Assembly (NCBI RefSeq): GCF_036226745.1
Contig: NZ_CP109013.1
Span: 1,984,001-2,048,000, forward strand
Reading direction: 5' to 3'
DNA from: Streptomyces sp. NBC_00683
Lineage (GTDB): Bacteria > Actinomycetota > Actinomycetes > Streptomycetales > Streptomycetaceae
Length of the DNA: 64,000 nt
Below the pieces are notes generated by a model that saw only the letters and a list, made by a program, of their open reading frames with translations, ran no database searches and had not been told where the DNA came from. Made by a program: the position numbers and the translations under genes. Each line of letters starts with the position of its first letter. The first letter of the stretch is position 1. This document shows positions 1-7,278 of this stretch, one piece after another.

Positions 1-833
1 AGCCAGTCGATCGACCCGTGCGGGACGTCCTCGACGATGCGCTCGTCGAGCTGTCGCGCTGTCGGCCGGTCCGCGGGGTTCTTGGCCAGGCAGTCGGCGA
101 CCAGGGCCCGCAGTCCGGTGTCGCCGATCCCGTCCAGGTCGGGTTCGGCGTGCACGGTGCGGTACAGCAGTGCGTCCACGGCCCCGCTGCCGAAGGGCGG
201 CCTGCCTGTGACGGCGTACGCGAGGAGGCAGCCCAGCGAGAACACGTCGCTCGTGGGGCCCAGCGCCGTACCGTCCGCGGAGGCCTGTTCCGGTGACAGG
301 AAGCCGGGGGTGCCGACGACGATGTCGGTGGCGGTGAGCGCGGTGGCGTCACCGGCCCGCGCGATGCCGAAGTCGATGAGCCGCGGCCCGTCGACGGCGA
401 GCAGGACGTTTCCGGGCTTCACGTCGCGGTGGACGAGTCCGGCCGCGTGTACGGCGGTCAGGGCGCGGGAGAGCAGCTGACCGAGTACCCGCACGCTGCG
501 GGTGGGCAGCGGTCCGCAGCGGGCGACCGCTTCGGCGAGCGAGGGGCCCGGTACGAACACGGTGGCCAGCCAAGGGCGTTCGCCCTCCGTCTCGGCACCG
601 ATGACCGCGACGGCCCAGGGGCTGCGCACCCTGCGCGCGGCCTCGACCTCGCGGCGGAACCGGGCCCGGAACTCGTCGTTCCCGGCGTACTCCGGGAGGA
701 TCACCTTGATGGCGGCGGTCGCTCCCGCGTCCGTACGGCCGAGGTAGACCACCCCCATGCCACCTGCGCCGAGGCGTCCGAGGAGCCGGTGCTCGCCGAC
801 CCGCGCGGGGTCCGTGGGCCGAAGCTCGTCCAT
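1..833 (-). CDS. Serine/threonine protein kinase, N-terminal part (runs off left edge)
   Basis: The first 277 codons of a Hanks-type kinase are present; the 3' end lies outside the window. Reading from the ATG at 833, I see the glycine loop LGAGGMGVVY (residues 21-30), the ATP-binding Lys in AAIKVI (about 43), the catalytic loop HRDVKPGNVLL (about 135), DFGIAR (about 153) and the GTPGFLSPEQ activation segment. All catalytic residues are present, so the kinase is probably active. Substrates are unknown. Whether a C-terminal membrane helix or sensor domain follows cannot be seen. A small ORF (841-999) ends 7 bp upstream and may be co-transcribed. Confidence 0.93.
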   Translation of the reverse strand, partial: MDELRPTDPARVGEHRLLGRLGAGGMGVVYLGRTDAGATAAIKVILPEYAGNDEFRARFRREVEAARRVRSPWAVAVIGAETEGERPWLATVFVPGPSLAEAVARCGPLPTRSVRVLGQLLSRALTAVHAAGLVHRDVKPGNVLLAVDGPRLIDFGIARAGDATALTATDIVVGTPGFLSPEQASADGTALGPTSDVFSLGCLLAYAVTGRPPFGSGAVDALLYRTVHAEPDLDGIGDTGLRALVADCLAKNPADRPTARQLDERIVEDVPHGSIDW

Positions 834-840
834 CGGGTTC

Positions 841-999
841 TCAGTTCCGCTTCTCGACGGCGGACCCGAGCCGTACCAGCATGTCGGCCTGCCCCTCGGT
901 CACCAGGTCGGAGATCTCCTCCTCGGTACGCCCCTCGGCCCCTTGCCCAGGTGCGCCACGAGGCCCTGACCCTCGTCCCCCGGATGCGGCTTCGATCAT
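841..999 (-). CDS. Small hypothetical protein upstream of the kinase
   Basis: This is a 52-residue ORF on the kinase strand, ending 7 bp before the kinase start. The first half is Gly/Ala/Arg-rich and looks unstructured. The second half (TEEEISDLVTEGQADMLVRL) has a helical, protein-like pattern. No family is recognised and there is no clear Shine-Dalgarno site before the ATG at 999. Its position suggests a short leader cistron of the kinase operon, but it could be chance coding in GC-rich DNA. Confidence 0.4.
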   Translation of the reverse strand: MIEAASGGRGSGPRGAPGQGAEGRTEEEISDLVTEGQADMLVRLGSAVEKRN

Positions 1000-1109
1000 A
1001 GGAGCGCCGTTTCGACGGGCACGGGGATCCGGCCAACTGTTGCACCTGCCAGGAGAGCGGGGACACGGTGTAACAGACCGGCCGGTCAACGCACTTGGCT
1101 CCTGCCGGA

Positions 1110-1565
1110 TCAGGGGCGGGGCCAGGGGCGCCCGTCGAGGTGCTCGATGTCGGTGTTGAAGCGCTTGAGATACGTGGCGAAGGCCGCGACCTCCTCCGGA
1201 TCCCATTCGGCCATGACCTTCTCCAGGCCGCGGATGTTCGCGGAGCGCTCGGCGTCGAGGCCCTGCGCACCCTCCTCGGTGATGCGGAACTTGCGGGCGA
1301 TCTCCCCGTCGGGGTCCGGGATGCGCTCGACGAGCCCGGCCCGCAGCATGGCGGCGGTCTGCCGGTTCAGGGTGGAGGCGTCCAGCCCGAAGGCGTCGCT
1401 GAGCTGCCCGATGGACATCGGGCCCTCCATCCGGATGCGGCTGAGCAGGGTGTACGCGCTGCGGTCCAGGTTCTGGCTGTTCCGCCTCAGCCGGGGCGCG
1501 CTCAGCTGGAGGTGCCGCCCGAGCAGCATGGTCTCGAACTCGATCAAGTGCGTGGGCTTGTCCAT
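1110..1565 (-). CDS. MarR-family transcriptional regulator
   Basis: A 151-residue winged-helix regulator of normal MarR length. The DNA-binding part is clear: a SIGQLSDAFGLDASTLNRQ helix-turn-helix, then a wing region (LVERIPDPDGEIARKFRIT) that carries the usual Asp/Arg pair. The ATG at 1565 was chosen because AGAAGG lies a short distance upstream; an in-frame codon at 1589 is less likely. The gene is transcribed away from a second MarR gene at 1738, with 172 bp between them. The ligand is not predictable. Confidence 0.9.
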   Translation of the reverse strand: MDKPTHLIEFETMLLGRHLQLSAPRLRRNSQNLDRSAYTLLSRIRMEGPMSIGQLSDAFGLDASTLNRQTAAMLRAGLVERIPDPDGEIARKFRITEEGAQGLDAERSANIRGLEKVMAEWDPEEVAAFATYLKRFNTDIEHLDGRPWPRP

Positions 1566-1693
1566 GGTCCTTCTCTCGGCTGTCTTCACCGTGCGCCGGG
1601 GCTCTCAACTGCAGATATACCACCACGGCGAAGAGCCCCGCGTCAGCTGCCCGGCCGCTGCCCCGGTCCACGACGGCGGGCGGGCGGAACATT

Positions 1694-1731
1694 TAGGTAT
1701 GTTGACGTAGGTATCCTGGGGTACCTATGCT
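1694..1731 (+). promoter_or_regulatory. Promoter with overlapping MarR-type operator, leaderless start
   Basis: TTGACG (1702-1707) and TATGCT (1726-1731), 18 bp apart, form a good sigma-70-type promoter. The ATG of the next gene begins at 1738, only 6 bp after the -10 box, and has no Shine-Dalgarno site, so the transcript is probably leaderless. The same stretch holds TAGGTA (1708-1713) and its inverted copy TACCTA (1722-1727), plus a further TAGGTAT at 1694-1700. These sit between and over the promoter boxes, as expected for a self-repressing MarR operator. The operator role is inferred. Confidence 0.6.
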
Positions 1732-1737
1732 GCGGAC

Positions 1738-2211
1738 ATGCCCGACTCCAGCGCGCCCTCCCAGGACGTCGACCGCGTGGCCTCCGCGCTCGTGACGGTC
1801 CTGCCCGCGCTGCAGCGGAGCCTCGAACGGCATGTCGGCCGCGAGTTCCCGCACCCACGGCTTCCGGAGGGCCAGCTCGCGCTGCTGTTCCTCGTCGAGG
1901 AACGTGAGGGCGTCACCGTCCGCGAGGCGGCGGAAGCACTGCTGATGAAGCCGAACAACGTCAGCGCCCTCGTCTCCCAGCTCACCGAGCTAGGACTCCT
2001 GGAGCGCAAGCAGGACACGGCCGACAAGCGGGTCGCCCATCTGTATCCCACCGCCACCGCCCGGGAGCGGCTCGCCGAGGCGCGGCTGCTCAAGGAAGGC
2101 CATGTGGCGCACGCCCTCCACACCCTCACCGAGGGCGAGCTCGACGCTCTCGGCGCGGCTCTGGGCGCTCTGACGTCACTGAACCTGCGGCTCCGCGCCT
2201 CCGCCGGCTGA
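1738..2211 (+). CDS. MarR-family transcriptional regulator, likely controls the adjacent efflux pump
   Basis: A 157-residue MarR protein. The recognition region REAAEALLMKPNNVSALVSQ is followed by a wing containing KQDTADKRVAHLY, where the Asp and Arg typical of MarR wings are visible. It is encoded 121 bp upstream of, and in the same direction as, a DHA2 drug transporter, the classic arrangement of a drug-sensing repressor with its pump. A palindromic site overlaps its own promoter (1694-1731), which suggests autoregulation. The effector molecule is unknown. Confidence 0.92.
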   Translation: MPDSSAPSQDVDRVASALVTVLPALQRSLERHVGREFPHPRLPEGQLALLFLVEEREGVTVREAAEALLMKPNNVSALVSQLTELGLLERKQDTADKRVAHLYPTATARERLAEARLLKEGHVAHALHTLTEGELDALGAALGALTSLNLRLRASAG

Positions 2212-2332
2212 CAACCGGCCCCTGACCGCGGCTGCTTCCATCGCCCGCGGCCGCTCTCGCGCGCGCCCGCGCGACACCTCTCCTTCCCCCTTCTTCGTTG
2301 CCCCGAAGTACGTACACAGACAAGGCATTTCC

Positions 2333-3925
2333 ATGTCCTCCACGACAGTGGACAGGTCCCCCCTGCCCGCAGCCGCTCCCCCGGACGCTCCCAAGGGCCG
2401 GCGCGCCAACCCCTGGCTGACGCTGATCGCCGTCGCCGTCGGCCTCTTCATGGTCAACCTCGACAGCTCCGTCGTCGCGATCGCCAACCCCGAGATAGGC
2501 CGGGACCTCGGCGCGTCCACCGCCGACCTGCAGTGGGTCACCAACGCCTATCTGATCGCCATGGCCGCCCTGCTGATCCTGGGCGGCAAACTCGGTGACC
2601 GCTTCGGGCGGCACACGGTCTACCTCGTGGGAACCCTCGGCTTCACGCTCGCCTCGGTCGCGATCGCCCTCTCCGGTTCGATCGAGGGCGTCATCACCTT
2701 CCGCGCGGTCCAGGGCCTCTTCGCCGCCCTGCTGATCCCCAACACCCTCGGCCTCCTGCGCGCGGTCTTCCCTCCCCGGAAGTTCGGTATGGCGGTGGGC
2801 CTGTGGGCCATGGTGGCGTCCTGCTCCACCGCGCTCGGCCCGATCGTCGGCGGTCTGCTCATCGAGCACGTCAACTGGGAGTCGGTCTTCTACATCAACG
2901 CCCCCATCGGCGTCTTCGCCCTGCTCTTCGGCCTGTTCGTCCTCCCCAGGAGCAAGGACTCCACGGGGAACCACCGCTTCGACGTACCCGGCGTGCTCCT
3001 GCTCGCCGTCGGCCTCGTCGCCCTGATCTTCGGCGTGGTCAAGGGTGAGACCTGGGGCTGGACCTCCGGCGGAACACTGGGGTCCATGGCCGCGGGCCTG
3101 GCCCTGCTGGCCTTCTTCTGCCGGTACGAGAGCCGACGCGAGCACCCGCTGCTGCCGATGCGCCTCTTCCGCAACCGTTCCCTGGCCATCGGCACGATCG
3201 TCACGGCGATCAACTTCTTCGTGATGCTCGGTGTCATCTTCTTCGTGATGCTGTACCTGCAGAACGTGCGCGGCTTCTCCCCGGTCGAATCCGGTGTCCG
3301 CACCCTGCCGTTCAGCCTGGCCACCGTGGTCGCGGCACCGCTCGGCGCCGCCCTGACCCAGCGCTTCGGCCCGCGGCTCACCATGCCGGCCGGCATGGCA
3401 CTCCAGGCCGCGGCAGCCCTGTGGATGCTGACCTGGGACACCTCTTCCCCGTACGCCGCCCTGTGGCCGCCGTTCCTCGCCATCGGGCTGGGCGTCGGCA
3501 TCGTGATGTCCGCCTCCTCCGACGCCATCGTCGGCAACGCGCCGAGGAAGGACGGCGGAGTGGCGGGCGGGCTGCAGGCCACCTCGCTGCAGATCGGCGG
3601 AGCGTTCGGCACGTCCGTGCTGGTCTCCCTGATCAGCGGGAAGGTGGGTTCCACCCTGACCGGCGAGCTGACTTCCGCCGGTGTCCCGGCCGGGGCGGCG
3701 ACGGGCTTCGAAGAGGCCAAGGACGCGGTGTCCATGGGTGTCCCGCCCGTTTCGGCCGGCATGCCGGCGCAGCTGAGGGCCGCGGTGATCGAGGGCAGCG
3801 GCAACGCGTTCATGAACGGCGTGCACACCGCCTTGGTCGTCACCGCGGCCCTGTGCGCCGCCGGCGCGCTGCTGGCCGGGTTCGGCATGCGCCGTCGCAC
3901 CGGGGCGGAGGCCGTGGAGGACTGA
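2333..3925 (+). CDS. MFS transporter, DHA2 family (EmrB/QacA-type efflux pump)
   Basis: A 530-residue membrane protein, the right length for a 14-helix DHA2 proton/drug antiporter. Signature parts are visible: the LDSSVVAIANPEIGRDL segment in the first helices (motif D1 region), GGKLGDRFGRH in the loop after helix 2 (motif A), and the Gly/Pro-rich ALGPIVGGLLIEHVNWESVFYIN segment typical of motif C. It probably exports a hydrophobic toxic compound under control of the upstream MarR gene. AAGG precedes the ATG at a usable distance. Substrate specificity cannot be read from sequence. Confidence 0.94.
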   Translation: MSSTTVDRSPLPAAAPPDAPKGRRANPWLTLIAVAVGLFMVNLDSSVVAIANPEIGRDLGASTADLQWVTNAYLIAMAALLILGGKLGDRFGRHTVYLVGTLGFTLASVAIALSGSIEGVITFRAVQGLFAALLIPNTLGLLRAVFPPRKFGMAVGLWAMVASCSTALGPIVGGLLIEHVNWESVFYINAPIGVFALLFGLFVLPRSKDSTGNHRFDVPGVLLLAVGLVALIFGVVKGETWGWTSGGTLGSMAAGLALLAFFCRYESRREHPLLPMRLFRNRSLAIGTIVTAINFFVMLGVIFFVMLYLQNVRGFSPVESGVRTLPFSLATVVAAPLGAALTQRFGPRLTMPAGMALQAAAALWMLTWDTSSPYAALWPPFLAIGLGVGIVMSASSDAIVGNAPRKDGGVAGGLQATSLQIGGAFGTSVLVSLISGKVGSTLTGELTSAGVPAGAATGFEEAKDAVSMGVPPVSAGMPAQLRAAVIEGSGNAFMNGVHTALVVTAALCAAGALLAGFGMRRRTGAEAVED

Positions 3926-4078
3926 GGACCCGTCCGGGCCGGCTCCGCCTCCGTACCTCCCGGTGTCAGGCGGCGGAGTCCACCCGCTCGTGTCGCTCCC
4001 GCATGCGGGCGATGACGCGCCGTGCCACGGTCGATGATCACTTGATCACGATTTACGCAGGCGCGGGCGGCGGAGTGC

Positions 4079-5278
4079 TCAGGCCTCCTGGGGTGCGGGC
4101 TCCTCGCTCACGGCCTCGGCCTGCTTCGCGGAGTCGGTCATGAGGATCGGGGCCGTGAGGCAGGCGATGACGCAGAAGGCCACCGGCAGGAAGAAGGTGA
4201 GGTTCAGCGGCATGAAGTGGGTCATCGGCCCGATCACCGCGGGGCCCGCCAGGATGCCGATGTAGCCGAGGCCCGCAACGCGCGAGACGTTCGTCCCCGC
4301 GGCGGCCGGGTCGATGTGGCCCGCGGCGCTGAAGAGTTGCGGGATGGTGCCGGACAGGCCGATACCGAAGAGCGTCCAGCCGATCAGGGCCGGGGGGATC
4401 GTGGGCGAGAGCGCGGCCAGGACGAGTCCCGCGGCCGCCAGGCCGGATCCGTAGCGGAGGATGGCGACGGGTCCGAAGCGTGCGGAGACCCGGTCGGCGA
4501 GCAGGCGGCCGATGGTCATCGCGGTGGCGAAGGCGCCGTAGGCGAAGGCCGCGGTGGACGGGGAGGCGTCCAGGACGTCCTTGAGGTGCAGGGCACTCCA
4601 GTCTCCGGCCACCCCTTCGGAGAGCATGAGCATGAGGGCGAGTGCCGCCATGATCCAGATCCGGCGGGGCACGGGACCCTTGGCGGACTTCGGAGCGTCG
4701 TCCGCCTCCGCCGGGGCGGCGTCCGGGGGCAGCAGCGCCGGCATCGCGGCCAGGGTCACGGCGAGGCTGAGTACGGCCATGGCGCCGAGCGTGACCGCCG
4801 GACTCCAGTTCCGGCCGAGGGTGAAGGCGCCGACGAGGGCCGCGAAGACCCCGCCGATGGAGAACATGGCGTGGAAGGCGGACATCACAGGCCGGCCGTA
4901 ACCCCGTTCGACCTGCACCGCATGGGCGTTCATCGCCACGTCCAGGCATCCCGTGACGCAGCCGAGCACGAAGAGCGAGGCACCCAGGGTCCAGGCGTCG
5001 GTGGCCAGGCCGGGCAGGACGAGAGCGGCGCAGGACAGTACGGCGCTGACCGGGACGACCTTGCGGGCCCCGAAGCGGTCGCTGAGCGGACCGATCAGCT
5101 GCATCCCCGCGAACGCTCCACCGCCGAGCAGCAGGAGGAGCCAGCCGAGGACGGCATGGCTGATCCCCACCCGGTGCTCGATGGTGGGGATGTGGACGAT
5201 CCACATCCCCAGGATGAAGCCGCAGAGGGTGAAGTACACGAAGGTGGCCAGCCGGCCGACCCGCAGAAGTCTTTCCAT
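4079..5278 (-). CDS. MFS transporter, YbjJ-like
   Basis: A 399-residue, 12-helix MFS protein. The first helix begins just after MERLLRVGRL, and motif A appears as GPLSDRFGAR. The segment CLDVAMNAHAVQVE, followed by a Gly-rich helix, is characteristic of the YbjJ/FucP-like branch. The ATG at 5278 starts directly at the first membrane helix; upstream in-frame codons would add an unrelated basic leader and cross the operator region. The gene is divergent from a DeoR regulator (5352), so it is likely its target. The substrate, possibly a sugar or metabolite, is unknown. Confidence 0.88.
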   Translation of the reverse strand: MERLLRVGRLATFVYFTLCGFILGMWIVHIPTIEHRVGISHAVLGWLLLLLGGGAFAGMQLIGPLSDRFGARKVVPVSAVLSCAALVLPGLATDAWTLGASLFVLGCVTGCLDVAMNAHAVQVERGYGRPVMSAFHAMFSIGGVFAALVGAFTLGRNWSPAVTLGAMAVLSLAVTLAAMPALLPPDAAPAEADDAPKSAKGPVPRRIWIMAALALMLMLSEGVAGDWSALHLKDVLDASPSTAAFAYGAFATAMTIGRLLADRVSARFGPVAILRYGSGLAAAGLVLAALSPTIPPALIGWTLFGIGLSGTIPQLFSAAGHIDPAAAGTNVSRVAGLGYIGILAGPAVIGPMTHFMPLNLTFFLPVAFCVIACLTAPILMTDSAKQAEAVSEEPAPQEA

Positions 5279-5290
5279 GCGCGCAAACCT

Positions 5291-5321
5291 AACAAACAGA
5301 TTTTCTGTTCGTAAGTTTGTT
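5291..5321. promoter_or_regulatory. Inverted repeats in the MFS/DeoR divergent promoter region
   Basis: An unusually AT-rich island lies between the two divergent genes. It contains nested inverted repeats: outer arms AACAAAC (5291-5297) and GTTTGTT (5315-5321), and an inner perfect palindrome AACAGA-TTT-TCTGTT (5295-5309). DeoR-family repressors often bind such sites. The assignment is inferred from position and symmetry. Confidence 0.5.
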
Positions 5322-5351
5322 TTACGCACATTATTGGTGTTCACTTTGTCC

Positions 5352-6110
5352 ATGGCGAGCGCAGACCGACTGAAGCAGATCACGCACGCGGTACTCGGGG
5401 CGGGCCGGCGGACCGTGACGGAACTGGCCGAGCTCACGGGCGCCTCGGAGATGACCATCCGCCGAGATCTGGAGACCCTGGCCGGCCAGGGCGTCCTGGA
5501 GCGTTACCGGGGCGGGGCCAGAAGCCTGGTGCTGCGGGGCGAGGAGCCGCCGTTCGCCCTGCGGGCGCAGGAGGGCCTGGAGACGAAGCGGCTGATCGCG
5601 GCGGAGGTCGCCTCACTGATCGCGGACGGCGAGTCGGTCGTCATCGACAGCGGCACCACGTGTCTGGAAGTGGCCCACGCCCTCGCCCACCGCCGACTGA
5701 CCGTCATGCCGCTGTCCCTGCACGCGGCCAACGCCCTGACCGGGGCGGACCGGCTGACGTTGCTGGTGCCCGGAGGCCGTCCTCGCCCCGGCGAGCTCGC
5801 TCTGACCGGCCCGCTGACCGAGGCGTCCCTGGCCTCGCTCCGCTTCGACACCGCGGTCATCGGCTGCTGCGGCCTGACCGCTGCCGACGGGCTGACCGCC
5901 TACGACCTCGAGGACACGGCGGTCAAGCGCGCGGCGATCGCGTCGGCCCGCCGTGTCATCGCCGTGGCCGACGCCCCGAAGCTCTCCCGCACCGCCCTGG
6001 CCCTGGTCACCCCCGCCGCCGCCCTGCACACGGTGGTGACCGACGCGGCGGCCCCCGATGACGAGGTCGAGGCGCTGAGAGCGGTGGGCGTGGACGTACG
6101 GAGGGTGTGA
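5352..6110 (+). CDS. DeoR/GlpR-family transcriptional regulator
   Basis: A 252-residue protein with the standard DeoR plan. The N-terminal helix-turn-helix is TVTELAELTGASEMTIRRDL, ending in the family TIRRDL signature, followed by GVLERYRGGA. The C-terminal sugar-phosphate-isomerase-like sensor has the GESVVIDSGTTCLEVA loop and a DTAVIGCCGLTAADGLT segment. It should bind a phosphorylated sugar or related effector and repress the divergent MFS gene (start at 5278) and itself. The start was set at the ATG that keeps the intergenic operator free. Confidence 0.92.
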   Translation: MASADRLKQITHAVLGAGRRTVTELAELTGASEMTIRRDLETLAGQGVLERYRGGARSLVLRGEEPPFALRAQEGLETKRLIAAEVASLIADGESVVIDSGTTCLEVAHALAHRRLTVMPLSLHAANALTGADRLTLLVPGGRPRPGELALTGPLTEASLASLRFDTAVIGCCGLTAADGLTAYDLEDTAVKRAAIASARRVIAVADAPKLSRTALALVTPAAALHTVVTDAAAPDDEVEALRAVGVDVRRV

Positions 6111-6168
6111 CACGGCAGTCCGTTCCGCGCGGACCGTGCCGCAGGGCCACCCGGCCCGGGATGCGGGC

Positions 6169-7014
6169 TCAGGCGCCTGCGGTCTTGAGCAGGAACGCTC
6201 TGATCGCCGCGCTCAGCTGCTGCGGCTGGTCCTCCGGGATCAAGGTGTAGCTGTCGGCGATCTCCACGAGCTCGCCCTGCGGCAGCAGCCCGGCGAGCCT
6301 GCGTCCGTGGTCGAGCGGCATGACCTTGTCCTCCGTCGCCCAGACGACGAGCGCGGGACGGTCGAACGCGCGCAGCCCTTCCGCCCATCGCAGGAGTTCG
6401 TCCTTGGGCGGTACCCCGAGAACGTACGCCCTGAGGTCCCGGCGGATCTCGGTGGAGGTCCACAGGGGCTGGAACCACCCGTCCAGCACCTCGTTCGGGA
6501 CGGGCCGCTTGCTCATCCACCCCCACGTCATGGGCAGTCTGCGCATCGGCTTCAGCTTGAGCAGCGCGAAGGCGAGCTCGATGCCGCCGGGCATCTTCGC
6601 CGCGGCGTACAGATTGCGGCCGGGCAGGCCGGGCGGGAAGTTGTCGAAGGCCTCGCAGGACGTGATCACGAGCTTGCCGATCCGCTGGTCCCGCCCGTCC
6701 GCGACGAGGGCCTGCGCCCCGCCCCAGTCGTTCATCACCAGCGTGACGTCGGTCAGGTCCAGTGCGTCCAGGAACTCCGCCACCAGCCGGGCGACCCCGG
6801 GGACCGTCAGATCGGCGTCCGGGCGCATGGGCCTGCGGTGGGCCCCCAGGGGCAGCGTGGGCACGACGCACCGGAAGTCGTCGCGCAGCTCGCCGACGAC
6901 GTGCCGCCAGAGCGAGCCGTTCATCGCGACCCCGTGCAGCAGAACCACCACGGGTCCGTCGCCACCCGTGTCCTCGTACTCCACCACTCCTGCGGAAAGC
7001 AGCACATCGGTCAT
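6169..7014 (-). CDS. Alpha/beta hydrolase, haloalkane-dehalogenase-like, apparent loss of catalytic His
   Basis: A 281-residue alpha/beta-hydrolase fold protein. The oxyanion region (LLHGVAMNG, H27-G28) and the nucleophile elbow NDWGGAQ (D96) match the haloalkane dehalogenase/epoxide hydrolase branch, where Asp is the nucleophile. WATEDKVMP (D229) is the usual position of the acid-containing turn. At the C-terminus, where the family has GHFxxED, this protein reads SYTLIPEDQP (255-264), so the triad His is replaced by Thr or Tyr. It may be a diverged or non-hydrolytic member. It converges with the DeoR gene. Confidence 0.85.
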   Translation of the reverse strand: MTDVLLSAGVVEYEDTGGDGPVVVLLHGVAMNGSLWRHVVGELRDDFRCVVPTLPLGAHRRPMRPDADLTVPGVARLVAEFLDALDLTDVTLVMNDWGGAQALVADGRDQRIGKLVITSCEAFDNFPPGLPGRNLYAAAKMPGGIELAFALLKLKPMRRLPMTWGWMSKRPVPNEVLDGWFQPLWTSTEIRRDLRAYVLGVPPKDELLRWAEGLRAFDRPALVVWATEDKVMPLDHGRRLAGLLPQGELVEIADSYTLIPEDQPQQLSAAIRAFLLKTAGA

Positions 7015-7278
7015 GCGACCAACCTAAACCGCCGTCACCGCCCGGGAGCGGTGGCGCGGGATGCGGGTTTCGGCCGATGTCGAGGGCGGTGCGGATGCCC
7101 CGGACTCCGGTACGTCCGGCGCCGCACGGCGCCCGCGGGCCGCCCTCGTACCTCGACAACGAGAGCGCATGGCCCGGGCCTTGATAGCGTCGCCCACGCG
7201 ACTACGGACCGCTCCCTTCGCGGAGTTGTGACCGCGGTGGGCCCGGACGGACGTGGCACGGAAAAAGGACCGACTCAC

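Noticed and set aside
2126..3826. Long open frame antisense to the DHA2 transporter
   Set aside because: It is a shadow of the high-GC third codon position. The translation is Gly/Arg/Asp-rich low complexity and the opposite strand has a clear MFS protein.
3966..4030. Short minus-strand ORF ending MRERHERVDSAA
   Set aside because: The end looks protein-like, but only about 20 codons are open and there is no Shine-Dalgarno site. It may be a remnant, which cannot be shown.
6111..6142. Inverted repeat between the DeoR and hydrolase genes
   Set aside because: The arms pair only with several bulges and no T-tract follows. It may help termination of the convergent genes but is not convincing.
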